A DNA stretch of 64,000 nucleotides from Bufo bufo (GCF_905171765.1 NC_053392.1:102846220-102910219); one strand, 5' to 3'; positions 47,469 to 59,187 are shown, counted from the first letter of the stretch. Notes: generated by a model from the sequence alone, not told the origin. Program-made: numbers and translations.

Positions 47469-47989
47469 TAAGGGCACTTTCACACTAGCGTTTTACTTTT
47501 CCGGCGCTGAGTTCCGTCCTAGGGGCTCAAATCCGGAAAAGAACTGATCAGTTTTATCCTAATGCATTCTGAATGGAGAGTAATCCGTTCAGGATGCATC
47601 AGGATGTCTTCAGTTCAGTCTTTTTGACTGATCAGGCTTTTCAGAAAAAACGTAGCATGCTGTATTTTTACCTCCGGCCAAAAATCCTGAACACTTTGAC
47701 TGAACGCCGGATCCGGTCTTTTTCCCATTGACTTGCATTAACGCCGGATCCGGCGCTGTGTGTTCACCGGATCCGGCTTTTGCATGTTAAACCCGAAAAA
47801 TGTAAAAAAAAAAGTTAAAGTCCATAAATGGCGGATCAGTTTTTTCCAATGCATTTTTTCATTGTGATCAAAATCCTGATCAGGATTCAAATGTAATCCA
47901 TTTTCACACGTTTTTCCGGATCCGGCGGGCAGTTCCGGTGTCGGAATTGAACGCCGGATTAAAACAACGCTAGTGTGAAAGTAGCCTAA
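47469..47989. mobile_element. Harbinger-type MITE, CTTTCACAC subfamily
   Basis: GGGCACTTTCACACTAGCG at 47472 and CGCTAGTGTGAAAGTAGCC ending at 47986, TAA on both sides. Interior GGATCCGG palindromes. It splits the 3' region of a hAT transposon. Confidence 0.85.
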
Positions 47990-48002
47990 CTCACCTTCAA
48001 TT

Positions 48003-48088
48003 TTAGTGGGAACAGTGTTGTTGGTCTCCCTTTTTTGCTAAAGCATCAAAGTCTGGAGTTAGCTTTGTTGTTGCAATTCGCAGAATAG
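48003..48088 (-). pseudogene. hAT transposase, last residues
   Basis: On the - strand the sequence encodes ILRIATTKLTPDFDALAKKG then DQQHCSH and a stop. This fits the very C-terminus of Charlie-type hAT transposases (the family behind GTF2IRD2- and FAM200-like host proteins), which end with LR...PDI/F...L...Q..SH. Upstream the frame enters a minisatellite, so the remaining protein is gone. The 184-codon open frame spanning both is mostly the repeat. Confidence 0.55.
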
Positions 48089-48500
48089 ATACTGTGCCAG
48101 TATATAGGGCCCCCATAATGTGCCAGTATATAGGGCCCCCATAATGTGCCAGTATATAGGGCCCCCAAAATGTGCCAGTATATAGGGCCCCCCATAGTGT
48201 TTCCCCTCTTCTCCATAGTGCCCCCCATATTGTATCAGTATATAGGGCCCCCATAGTGCTTCCCCTCTTCTCCATAGTGCCCCCCCAAATTGTGCCAGTA
48301 TATAGGGCCCCCATAGTGCTTCCCCTCTTCTCCATAGTGCCCCCCATATCGTGCCAGTATATAGAGCCCCCATAGTGCTTCCCCCCTCTTCTCCATAGTG
48401 CCCCCCCCATATTTTGGCAGTATATAGGGCCCCGATAGTGCTTCCCCTCTTCTCCATAGTGGCCCCCATAGTGCCCCTCCATATTGTGCCAGTATATAGG
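48085..48500. repeat. Minisatellite with GTGCCAGTATATAGGGCCCC units
   Basis: Short units of about 30 bp (GTGCCAGTATATAGGGCCCC-CATAAT) and longer ones of about 60 bp that add CATAGTGCTTCCCCTCTTCT-CCATAGTGCCC. About ten units. Open frames on both strands follow from the repeat. Confidence 0.88.
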
Positions 48501-48880
48501 GCCCCCACCCCCCTTCTTGCCACAGTATACTATAAATAATAAAAACAATAAACACATATGCTTACCTTATGCTGCTGTCAGTGATGCGATGCAGGCCTCT
48601 TCCGGCCTGTGTCCCGCTCTGTACGGCTCAGGTGGCACGATGACGTCATCGCGCCGCCTGCATCGGCCTCTGATAGGCTACAGTGCCTAGTGCCTCTCCC
48701 CTGCTCCTCCGCACCATTCATCTGTATCGATATCCTGAGGACGGCGATACAGATGAATATGAAGGGATTATTCTTAGTGATATTTATCGTATATATACTT
48801 TGGTATTTTTGTGTGTATCATTGTACAGTATTTAATTTGGCATGGTGACAGACAGGTTCCATTTGGTTTTGTGTAGTATT
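48501..48880. other. No gene recognised
   Basis: Contains a short hairpin (TTCATCTGTATCG... CGATACAGATGAA at 48717-48755). Probably further transposon body. Confidence 0.4.
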
Positions 48881-50124
48881 TTAACCCCTTAGTGACCAAG
48901 CCTGTTTGGGCCTTAATGACCAAGCCAAATTTTGGAAATCTGACGTTGTCAATTTTAGCTTAGAATAACTTTGTAACGGTTTTGCACATTAAAGTAATTC
49001 TGACATTGTTTTCTCGTCACATATTGTACTTTACTTAGGTGGTAAAATTCTACCGATAAAATATGCGTATCTTTATTTAAAAAAAGTCTAAATTTAGGAA
49101 ACTTTTAAAAAATTGGCACATTTTCCTATTTTCAACTGCAACATACATAAATACTATTCAATATTTTTATCAGAAATATATTTCCACATCTTTACTTTAT
49201 TTTGGCTGCACTTACAAAAATTCTTTACTTTTTTTTATTTATTTAGGAGACTTAACATTTTAACATAAATTTTAAAATTTTTGAAGTACATATTTTTTCC
49301 TGCAACAAGCCAACTTTGCAGAGGCTTATGAGTTGTCAGAAAAATAGAAACCCCCCAAAAGTGAACCCATTTAAAAACTAGGCCCCTTAATGTATTTATC
49401 TATGGGTGTAATGAGTTTTTTGACCCACTAGTTTTTTAAAGAAATTAATGCTAAGAAGGTGAAAAAAAAAATATTAAATTTTTTTTACACAAAAGTATTA
49501 ATTTAAAGGCATATTTTTCCTACAGAGCACATTATTATTGGTCCCTGATGGTTACTGTGCTGAAGGCAGATCTTCAGCACAGTTTTTTTTTTATTAGATG
49601 GGGGGTGCCCTAATAACATATCTGGGGGCCATATTGCCCCAATCAGGGTGCTGGGCGACCCGATCGGGGCATAATTTGAACTTCTCTCTCCTCTCCTGAG
49701 GAGAGAAGAGACCTTACTGTGAGCGGCGGCGGCCGATTTTCAGTCTGCGCATGCGCCGGGCCGCCGTCAACTTTCTTGAGGGTAAGGGGGGGTGGGGGGT
49801 GAGGATCGGGACCCATCTTAGGGCCAGAAGCCCTGGGGGACCCGATCGCTGCTCCAGAGACTTTCCCCCTCCTCTCTTACATGAGAGGAGGGAGAAAGTT
49901 TAGTGCGGGCAGCTCCGCTGCCGGCATTTTCAGTGATCGCCGTGATAAAGTGTATCACGGCGATCACGTGATCAGAGACCGCTTGTCACGGTCTCTGATC
50001 ACTGCCCCGAGCCCTCAGCTACCTCCGGTAGCTGCGGGCACGGAGCTACAGCGATTGATTTTATCGCTAACTTGGGCTGAAGTGCCGCCGTAAAAACACG
50101 TATGGGTGGTCACTAAGGGGTTAA
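48881..50124. mobile_element. piggyBac-like non-autonomous element, complete, 1236 bp
   Basis: TTAA at 48881-48884 and 50121-50124. Ends CCCCTTAGTGACCA at 48885 and TGGTCACTAAGGGG at 50120 (about 14 bp inverted). The body is A/T-rich at the left and GC-rich at the right, with hairpins such as GTGTATCACGGCGATCACGT and AGAGACCGCTTGTCACGGTC. No transposase. TTAA targets occur for piggyBac and Kolobok; CCCC-type ends and the relic at 38.7 kb favour piggyBac. Confidence 0.75.
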
Positions 50125-50241
50125 ATAACTTTTTTGCCTTTTCTGTGTTGTATAAGTATATTGTATTGCTATTGACTCAAAGGGAAAGTGTCATCAGAAA
50201 ATACATTTTTAGTGTGCAGTTTTTGCACTGGACACTAAGCC

Positions 50242-52432
50242 TAAGGCCTCATGCACACGACCGTTGTGTGCACCCGTGGCCGTTGTGCCGTTTTCCCGTT
50301 TTTTTCTGCGGACCCATTGACTTTCAATGGGTCCGTGGAAAAATCGGAAAATGCAGCCGTTTTGCAGCCGCATCCGTGATCCGTGTTTCCTGGCCGTGAA
50401 AAAAATATGACCTGTCCTATTTTTTTCACGGCCAACGGTTCACGGACCCATTCAAGTCAATGGGTCCGTGAAAGAACACGGATGCACACAAGATTGGCAT
50501 CCGTGTCCGTGATCCGTGGCCGTAGTTTAGTTTTTATACAGACGGATCCGAAGATCCGTCTGCATAAAGCTTTTTCAAAGCTGAGTTTTCACTTCGTGAA
50601 AACTCAGAACCGACAGTATATTCTAACACAGACGCGTTCCCATGGTGATGGGGACGCTTCTAGTTAGAATACACTACAAACTGTGTACAAGACTGCCCCC
50701 TGCTGCCTGGCAGCACCCGATCTCTTACAGGGGGCCGTGATCAGCACAATTAACCCCTTCAGGTGCGGCACCTGAAAGGGTTAATTGTACTATCATATCC
50801 CCCTGTAAGAGATCAGGGCTGCAGGCAGCAGGGGGCAGACCCTCCCCCCCCCTCCCAGTTTGAATATCATGGTGGCCAGTGCGGCCCCCCCCCCCCCTCC
50901 CTCTATTGTATTAATTCGTTGGTGGCACAGTGTGCGCCCCCCCCCTTCCTCCCTCTATTGTAATAAATCGTTGGTGGCACAGTGGGCGCCCCCCCATTGC
51001 CCCCCCCCCCCCTCTATAGCATTAACAACGTTGGTGGCCAGTGTGCAGCCTCCCATCTCCCCCCCCCTCCCCCCCATCATCATTGGTGGCAAGCGGAGTT
51101 CCGATCGGAGATCCCAGTTTATTCGCTGGGGCTCCGATCGGTAACCATGGCAACCAGGGACGCTACTACAGTCCTCGTTGCCATGGTTACTTAGCAATAG
51201 TACAATAGTAGAAGATTAATACTTACCTGCTGCTGCGATGTTCGTGTCCGGCCGGGAGCTCCACCTACTGGTAAGTGACAGTGACAGGTCTGTGCGGCGC
51301 ATTGCTAAATGAACCGTCACTTACCAGTAGGAGGAGCTCACGGCCGGACACGAACATCACAGCTCCCAGGTAAGTAGGAATCTTGTACTATTGCTAGTAA
51401 CCCGCTGCCACCAATGATCGGGGGGGGGGGGGGGGGGGGGGCGCAAGATGGGAGGCCGCACACTGGCCACCAATGTTGAAAATGCTATAGAGGGAGGGGG
51501 CCAATGATTTGCACCAACGATTTATTACAATAGAGGGAGGGAAGGGGGGGGGCGCACACTGTGCCACCAACGAATTATTACAATAGAGGGAGGAAGGGGG
51601 GGGGGAGGCGGGGGGGGCACACTGTGCCACAACGAATTATTACAATAGAGGGAGGAAGGGGGGGGGGGCGCACACTGTGCCACCAACGATTTATTACAAT
51701 GGAGGAAGGGGGGGGGGGGGGCCGCACTTTCCCACCAATGATATTCAAACTGGGGAGGGGGGGGGGGGGGGGTCTGCCCCCTGCTGCCTGGCAGCCCTGA
51801 TCTCTTACAGGGGGATATGATAGTACAATTAACCCCTTCAGGTGCGGCACCTGAAGGGGTTAATTGTACTATCATATCCCCCTGTAAGAGATCGGATGCT
51901 GCTAGGCAGCAGGGGGCGAGTCAGGTACACAGTTTGTAGGATATTCTAACTAGAAGCGTCCCCATCACCATGGGAACGCCTCTGTGTTAGAATATACTGT
52001 CGGAAATGAGGATTTCACGATTCTAACTCATATCCGACAGTATATTCTAACTTAGAGGCGTTCCCATGGGTGATGGGGACGCTTCAAGTTAAAATATACC
52101 ATCGGATTGGAGAAAACTCCGATCTTGATGGTATAAAAGGGACTTCCGGACTTTACATTGAAAGACAATGGGGACGGATCCGTTTGAAATGGCACAATAT
52201 TGTGTCAACGTTCAAACGGATCCGTCCCCATTGACTTGCATTGTAATTCAGGGACGGATCCGTTTGGCTCCGCACGGCCAGGCGGACACCAAAATGACTT
52301 TTTTTTCATGTCCGTGGATCCGCCAAAAATCAAGGAAGACCCACGGACGAAAAAAACGGTCACGGATCACGGACCTACGGACCCTGTTTTTGCGGACCGT
52401 GAAAAAAAAACGTTCGTGTGCATGAGGCCTAA
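50242..52432. mobile_element. Giant Harbinger-type MITE, 2185 bp, nested palindromes
   Basis: GGCCTCATGCACACGACCG at 50245, CGTGTGCATGAGGCC ending at 52429, TAA on both sides. Inside are inverted pairs at several levels: TCTTACAGGGGG-type arms near 50735-50815 and 51800-51890, each itself a hairpin around AGGTGCGGCACCTGA; GGTGGCACAGTGTGCGCC repeats on both halves; and a 51240-51370 pair (CACTTACCAGTAG). G- and C-runs up to 20 bases lie in the spacers. 51065-51190 carries the GGGGCTCCGATCGGTAACCA module. It encodes nothing recognisable. Confidence 0.85.
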
Positions 52433-52849
52433 TAATGTGCATCACTTCTTGATCTGCACAGATCATTTTTCAGCAGTCATCTCATTATCACAGCAGCATT
52501 ACAACGACAGGTTATCACCACACCTATATACAGATAACACAGGATCCACCATTCACAATAGGCGATATTACAGCTTATCTACTCCCTCCTGACCTCTGCA
52601 CAGATCATAGAGCATAACTAGAAAACTCTCCAATAGAAGTCAATGAGGTTCCCTCCATTGTGTCTATGGTCCATGGGGCTGCCGGAAAGCGTATCTCTAA
52701 ACGTCGTTAACAGAAGCTCAAACTGAGAGATAAGGAATGACCGCTTGACTCCACACATTGCACAAATTAATTGAATGGCTTTATACACAAGATGGGGTCA
52801 TTGATGTCAAAATAGCTCACAAAACTGTAGTACCCCAGAATATCAACCG
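52433..52849. other. No recognised feature
   Basis: Short unclassified stretch between two transposons. Confidence 0.4.
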
Positions 52850-53759
52850 CTTGTAAGTAGGGTGGCCACTGGCTTCACCCTAGAAAGCCCGGACCTCACC
52901 GGCCACACTCCCAAACCACGTGAAGCCACTCCCCGGCCTCAGTGAAGCCACGCCCCCACAGCAGGCCGGAAAAAACACAGGGGTAGAACTTTCAGACCGC
53001 AAGGTGAGCTGGGGGCAGCCCAGGACGCTTCTCTCTCCCCCTCAGTCTACTTTCACACTAGCGTCGGGGGTTCCGCTTGTGAGCCTCCGTTTGAAGGCTC
53101 TCACAAGCGGCCCCGAACGCATCCGTCCAGCTACCAATGCATTCTGAGTGGACGCGGATCCGCTCAGAATGCATCAGTCTGGCAGCGTTCAGCCTCCGCT
53201 CAGCAAGCGGACACCCGAACGCTGCTTGCAGCGTTCGGGTGTCCGCCTGGCCGTGCGGAGGCAAACGGATCCGTCCCCATTGACTTACATTGTAAGTCTG
53301 GACGGATCCGTTTGCCTCCGCACGGAAGTTGACACAATATGGCTAAATTTTCAAACTGATCCGTCCCCCATTGACTTTCATGTAAAGTCTGGACGGATCC
53401 GTCTGAACAACTTTCAGACTTAGAATTTTTTCTAAACTATAATGCAGACGGATCAGTTCTGAACGGATTCCAAACGTCTGCATTATAGGAGAGGATCCGT
53501 CTGTGCAGACACCAGACGGATCGCTCTCTGAACGCTAGTGTGAAAGTAGCCTTAGTCAGCCATGTCTGCGGCTCTAGTGACTGACTGGGGGTGAGGGAAG
53601 CCTTGGTCAGTTGCTGCAGCTCAGACAGCACAATGCGTGAGCTACTGAAAGAGTGGACATCCCTGTGTCCGTCCAGGCACTGCGCCGGAGGGAGGACAGG
53701 GAGCCAGAAAACCGGACTGTCTGGCCTAAAACCGGTCGTCTGGCCACCCTACTTGTAAG
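52850..53759. mobile_element. hAT element with a nested MITE
   Basis: TAGGGTGGCCACTGG at 52858 and GGCCACCCTA ending at 53751; CTTGTAAG is repeated exactly at 52850-52857 and 53752-53759 (8 bp). Subterminal AGCCCGGAC and AACCGGACTGTC text suggests further inverted similarity. A Harbinger-type MITE lies inside at 53045-53551. Confidence 0.85.
53042..53554. mobile_element. Harbinger-type MITE inside a hAT element
   Basis: GTCTACTTTCACACTAGCG at 53045 and CGCTAGTGTGAAAGTAGCC ending at 53551. Flanks TCA and TTA, a mismatched 3-bp duplication. Interior with GACGGATCCGT units, same subfamily as 25916. Confidence 0.78.
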
Positions 53760-55336
53760 CCAGTCACCTGTTACAGCTGCCCATTTGGATGGAAACAGTT
53801 AGGGCTCATTCAGATGGCCATAAGCGTTTTGCGGTCCTGCAAAACACTGATAAAGGCCGTGTGCATTCCGCATTTTGTGGAACGTACGGGGCCAGCGCTA
53901 GATAGAAATGCCCACAGTGGTGATGATACTCACCGATTCCAGCCGTGGGGACCAGGTAAGTATCATTGCCACTGAGGGTCTGCCACGTCTGGAGGTCTGA
54001 TGTCATCTCGGATAGCCTCTTTAACATATCATTTTGTGGGTAAAGATTAATTATACCTTGTATTCATTTGAATTACTTGCTCTTCTGCTTAGGAGTCAAG
54101 TGGGTGGCCCTACTTAGTGATTGACAGCTATCTGCACAGTCCTAGAGATTGCTGTAGGACCACCCACCGGATTCCTAAGCATAGAAAGAACAGATTTACA
54201 GGAACAAAATACTAATTATATAGTGAATCTTTTCTTACGAGACTGTATATCAGTCCACTGAGCTCCTCTCTAACATGCGGCCCATGGGCTGGATGCCTGT
54301 TCAATGTGACAGGTTCCCTTTAGGCACACAAAATACTGGCGGTTCTTGTGTCTTTTGACATGACCTCAAAGTGAACAGCTGTGTCCAGTATCCTTGAATG
54401 AACCACACGTACATAATTGTAATATCGGATCGTGTCGCCTCATGACCAGATAAATTTATCTGCGCTAATCTTTACTTATAAGATGGTTTGCCAAGACCCA
54501 AGAAAATAATCCAAGGGCGTGCGTGCCAGAATCACAAATCAAATTTTAAACTTATGTAAAGGTCTAATTATCAACAACATGCAAGCCCCTGACAACGTAG
54601 CCTTGCATCAGAATGACACGATTTCAAAGCTTTTTACATTTCGGCCACCAGATGGCAGTGCATTCATATGAAGCATGACTGGTGCACTGCCATCCAAGAT
54701 CAATCTGTAGGGGTTATACAGTATAACATTGGGAAAATGCAGCTGATTTCTTCCAGAAAGGAGACGGCCCCACGGTCAGGTTTCTGGATGCACTTTTGGA
54801 AGCCAAGACCAGAAGTAAATAAATAATAAAAAAGAGAAGTCGTATCTGCCCTTTATACTTTTTTTTTGATCCACCCTAGATTTTGGCATCCAAAACTGCT
54901 TCCTGAAAGCTGAACGTGTTGCAGTACCCAAACAGCGCCACTGTTCTGCATAGGCTGTGTCTGGTATGTCATCTCAGCCCAGCATAAATCATGCATAAGA
55001 CAGGCACTGTTTCTGGAAAAAAATTAGCTATGTTTTTCTAGTCTTATACAATCTGTTCACGAGCTCACGCACATGACTGTATGGTACAAAGCTGTAATAC
55101 TGGGGCTATACATTGTTATGGGTACTTTTCTGTGCCTCCAATTTTTATCGAGGTCTGCTGTATCTAGGACATGCTCAGGTGGTGCAAATTTCCGCCTGGC
55201 ATTTCTATGCCAGCTATGTCAGACATCGATTGCACTATAATTTACACCAGCTTCTGGCATAAATTATTGTAAGTGTGTGGGAGGCCACAACCCCTTCTGC
55301 TAAGCCATACCCAATTTTATTAAAATTGGCATGTGT
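53760..55336. other. No gene recognised
   Basis: 53803-53890 resembles the start of a decayed Harbinger-type MITE (AGGGCTCATTCAGATGGCC). The rest appears unique, with no exon identified. Confidence 0.4.
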
Positions 55337-55440
55337 GGGCAGCACGGTGGCTCTGTGTGAGCCCCACTGGGGACAGCTTGATGCTAATGTCTGTGGAATA
55401 TAGTAGCGCTATATAAGTGCATAAAATAAATAAATAAAAT
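55337..55440 (+). mobile_element. Internally deleted tRNA-derived SINE
   Basis: GGGCAGCACGGTGGCTC (SINE head) passes directly into GTGTGAGCCCCACTGGGGAC and GCGCTATATAAGTGC with an AAATAAATAAATAAA tail. The body seen at 3595-3655 is missing here, so the copy has head and tail only. Confidence 0.7.
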
Positions 55441-55772
55441 GTGTAGTGTAAAACCACAAAAAGCAAATTTTAGTTGCATGTGCAAAATTTGCAACTTTTT
55501 GATGCCAGTTCTCTGCCGCATAGGCCATGATAAAGTTTGAAAAAAGCCGCAAAACCATAATCTCTTAATGGGATGAAAAATAATAATTACAAAAGTATAA
55601 TAAAAACTCAGACGTTAAAACACCACTGGATTCACACTAAGATTTTTTATTTTTTTTTCAAACACACAATTTTAGCTATTTTTTTTTCTGGAGGAAAAAT
55701 CGTGGTGCAATGTTACATGTTGGCCAATAGGAAATTCTAAAACACCCTACAAACACTGCGGTGAAGATTTAT

Positions 55773-56115
55773 TAAGGGCTCATGCACACGAAAGCGTGCA
55801 CCTCCTGCCCCTGCAGGGCACCAGCCATGTGGCCGCCGTTTGCGTATGCGGACCCATTCACTTGAATGGTTCCTCCATCCGCAAGATTCAGTCTGCACCG
55901 CAAAAAAATAGAACATTCAATTTTTTTATGGTGCGTAGGCACGGACTGAAATCCCACAAAGGTGCTCCGTAACGCTTGTGTGGGCTTCAGCTCCATGCCT
56001 CCCCTCTGCATCTTGCGGATTTCGGACCCGATCAACAGCCGTTGCCTGCATATTGAGGACCAGCTGTTTGCAGGCCACAATATGGGCACAGGGTGTACAT
56101 GTGCATGAGCCCTAA
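55773..56115. mobile_element. Harbinger-type MITE
   Basis: GGGCTCATGCACACG at 55776, right end GTGCATGAGCCC at 56112, TAA on both sides. The interior holds GCGGACCCATTCACTTGAAT and an A-run. Confidence 0.82.
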
Positions 56116-56994
56116 GACTGATTTTGTATATGCTGGTCTTAATTTGTCCTGCAGTGGCGTGAGAGGCAGACACCTCTTAATAATTGTGGCACATGTCGGG
56201 CCGCCCGTGCGCCATTGCTGAAATATGCTTCAGCCAGGAACTGGAATAGATCTCTGGTGTAATGTGCAACTGTTTCCTGGCACACATATTGATAAATGTG
56301 CCCACCTCCTCTTGTCCACTTTTTGGAAAAAGGGAATGCTGAAGGGTGATGGAGAGACACAAAAATATGCTAACTTTATTTTGCAACATTTGCAAATTTT
56401 ACTGTGGCAGAAAACTGGTAAAACATTTTGTGACTAAGAAACGCCACCCCCTAAAAAAAAAAAAAAAAAACGTACAAAACATTTAAGGTCATGTAAGTTC
56501 ATGACCTTTACCCCAAATCAAAAAGTCTAGCAGCACCCTTATTTAGTATAAAAAAAAATAAAAAAATAGGTATATGTTATTTACACAACCATAACTTGGA
56601 AAATTTATTTAACACATTGTATAGTGTGAAATGTGAACGATAAAATAAACCAAAACAAAAAGAAATAAGCTTTTTCGTTTATCCGCTCCACATTAATAAA
56701 AAGGCAAAAATATTGCATTATTAAGGGGCTCACTTTTACATTTCTATGGGACAAAAGTGGGAACAGATGCAAAGAAGAAAGGAGGCATTCTCAAATATTT
56801 TTCAAAAAGGGTTCTCCAAGACCAGGTAAAAAGAAGAAAAAAAAAGAAAAGATTCACCTGGTTCAAGCGCCGAGCTTCCTTCTCCTCCTCTTTCAATCAA
56901 TGGTTATGTTCTGTATGAACACGTCACCACCAAGGACATTGATTGTCCTGCAGTGGTGATGGGTAGATAGAGGGCACATCACTCTTAGGCCTCT
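56116..56994. other. No gene recognised
   Basis: A/T-rich with an A-run at about 56453-56470. Open frames on both strands at 56139-56437 have no recognisable homologue. Confidence 0.35.
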
Positions 56995-58491
56995 TTCACA
57001 CGGGCGTCATGGATTTGGGCCGGATAAGATGCGGGTGCGTCGCGGGAAAATGCGCGATTTTTCCGAGCGAGTGCAAAACATTTTAATGCGTTTTGCACGC
57101 GCGTGAGAAAAATCGGCATGTTTAGTACCCAAACCCGATTTCTTCACAGAAGTTCGGGTTTGGGTTAGGTGTTGTGTAGATTTTATTATTTTCCCTTATA
57201 ACATGGTTATAAGAGAAAATAATAGCATTCTTAATACAGAATGCTTAGTAAAATAGCGCTGGAGGGGTTAAAAAAAAAAAAGTTAAAATAATTTAACTCC
57301 CCTTAATCCACTTGTTCGCGCAGCCTGGCTTCTCTTCTGTCTTCTTCTTTGCTGTGCAGGAGGAAAAGGACCTGTGGTGACGTCACTGCGCTCATCACAT
57401 GGTCCGTCGCATGATCCATCACCATGGTGATGGATCATGTGATGAGCGCAGTGACGTCACCACAGGTCCTTTTCCTCCTGCACAGCAAAGAAGTGGATTA
57501 AGGTGAGTTAAATTATTATATATATTTTTTTAACCCCTCCAGCCCTATTTTACTAATCATTCTGTATTAAGAATGCTATTATTTTCCCTTATAACCATGT
57601 TATAAGGGAAAATAATAATGATCGGGTCCCCATCCCGATCATCTCCTAGCAACCATGCGTAAAAATCGCACCGCATCCGCACTTGCTTGCGGATGCTTGC
57701 GATTTTCACGCAGCCCCATTCACTTCTATGGGGCCTGCGTTGCGTGAAAAACGCACAAAATAGAGCATGCTGTGAAGCAAGTGCAGATGCGGTGCGATTT
57801 TCACGCACGGTTGCTAGGAGACGATCGGGATGGAGACCTGATCATTATTATTTTCCCTTATAACATGGTTATAAAGGGAAAATAATAGCATTCTTAATAC
57901 AGAATGCATAGTACAATAGGGCTGGAGGGGTTAAAAAAATAATAATAATTTAACTCACCTTAATCCACTTGTTCACGCAGCCGGCATCTCTTCTGTCTTT
58001 GCTGTGCACAGGAAAAGGACCTGTGGTGACGTCACTGCTCTTATCACATGGTCTGTCACATGATCCATCACCATGGTAAAAGATCATGTGATGGACCATG
58101 TGATGAGCGCAGTGACGTCATTAAAGGTCCTATTCCTCAAAGAATAAGACAGAAGAGAAGCCGGGCTGCGCAAACAAGTGAATTAAGGTGAGTTAAAAAT
58201 TTTTTTATTTTTTTTAACCCCTCCAGCCCAATTGTACTATGCATTCTGTATTAAGAATGCTATTATTTTCCCTTATAACCATGTTATAAGGGAAAATAAT
58301 ACAATCTACACAACACCTGACCCAAACCCGAACTTCTGTGAAGAAGTTTGGGTTTGGGTACCAAACATGCTGATTTTTCTCATGCGCGTGCAAAACGCAT
58401 TACAATGTTTTGCACTCGCGTGGAAAAATCACGCATGTTCCCGCAACGCACCCGCATCTTTTTCCGCAACGCCCGTGTGAAACCAGCCTTA
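56995..58491. mobile_element. Large Harbinger-type MITE with repeated CRE module
   Basis: GGCCTCTTTCACACGGGCG at 56998, right end CGCCCGTGTGAAACCAGCC at 58488, TTA on both sides. Inside, a module of TTAATCCACTTGTTC, GGTGACGTCACTGCGCTCAT and their complements occurs twice (57285-57510 and 57950-58195), separated by a palindrome (57575-57880) around TTATTTTCCCTTATAAC and GATCGGGTCCCCATCCCGAT-like arms. CRE TGACGTCA occurs near 57378, 57451, 58028 and 58112. No coding sequence. Confidence 0.82.
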
Positions 58492-59187
58492 CAGTTCAGT
58501 GGAGAAGGGAGCTCAGGGCTGGAATCGGATCCCTGCCTGAGTCCCTGGTGTCAGAGAGCCCCTTTAAAGGAATCCAGAAAATCCACTGTATCACACTTAG
58601 TGCAAGGTCTGAAGGAGAGGTGCATGACTTCTGTCTTTGGCTGTTCTTTGGATATCTCACTTATGTTAGCACCTGCTGAAAATGTATTCAGCCGAACAAT
58701 AAAATAACCAAGCAGTTATTTTATTGTTACTTTCTATGTGTGTACTGTATACATTATTGGGTCGGTTCTTCATTGTACTTCACTGGAGAATGCGGCTGTT
58801 TTCTTCAGGTTGAAAGTAGCAGAACAATAAACCTAGAATTGTGAGGTGCACAAACTCCCCGCAAGGTCTGTAACCAAGGGTATGTGAAAGTATTAATGCA
58901 CACGAATGAGAAAAACATCTCAGAAGCAGCCACAATAGAGACCTTCACAGCACGTTTTATGGCTCATCCATCAAAATCGCCTAATAAAATGTCTGAATGG
59001 CTTCTGAATGTCGCCTGACCTAGAATGCATACATATATTAACATTAGTAAGAGAGGGTGGCCTTGGCTGCGGCAATCACTATAGGACCAGCTTTACTCAG
59101 TGGAATAAATGGGTCATGATGGAAATTATGTTAATATACAGCAAAAAAAAACAAACAACAAACTGTATCAGTAATACAAAATGTCCT
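58492..59187. other. No gene recognised
   Basis: Apparently unique sequence, no exon or named repeat. Confidence 0.35.

Larger units (their letters stand above)
47247..48557 (-). mobile_element. hAT transposon, 3' end (Charlie-like), with MITE and minisatellite
   Basis: CAGAGGTGGGCAAACTTTTT with GTGGGCCACAATGG at 47247 is the terminal repeat type of hAT/Charlie elements. On the - strand it is the 3' end, and the C-terminal codons of a transposase lie at 48003-48088. A Harbinger-type MITE (47472-47986) and a minisatellite (about 48085-48500) have modified it. The other end was not identified. Confidence 0.6.

Noticed and set aside
48003..48557. 184-codon Gly/His/Tyr-rich protein on the - strand
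   Set aside because: Most of it is a minisatellite translation. Only the last 27 residues look like a transposase end.
50763..51875. Proline-rich open frames around 50.8-51.9 kb
   Set aside because: They come from C- and G-runs and CACCAACGA repeats of a non-coding element; frames occur on both strands.
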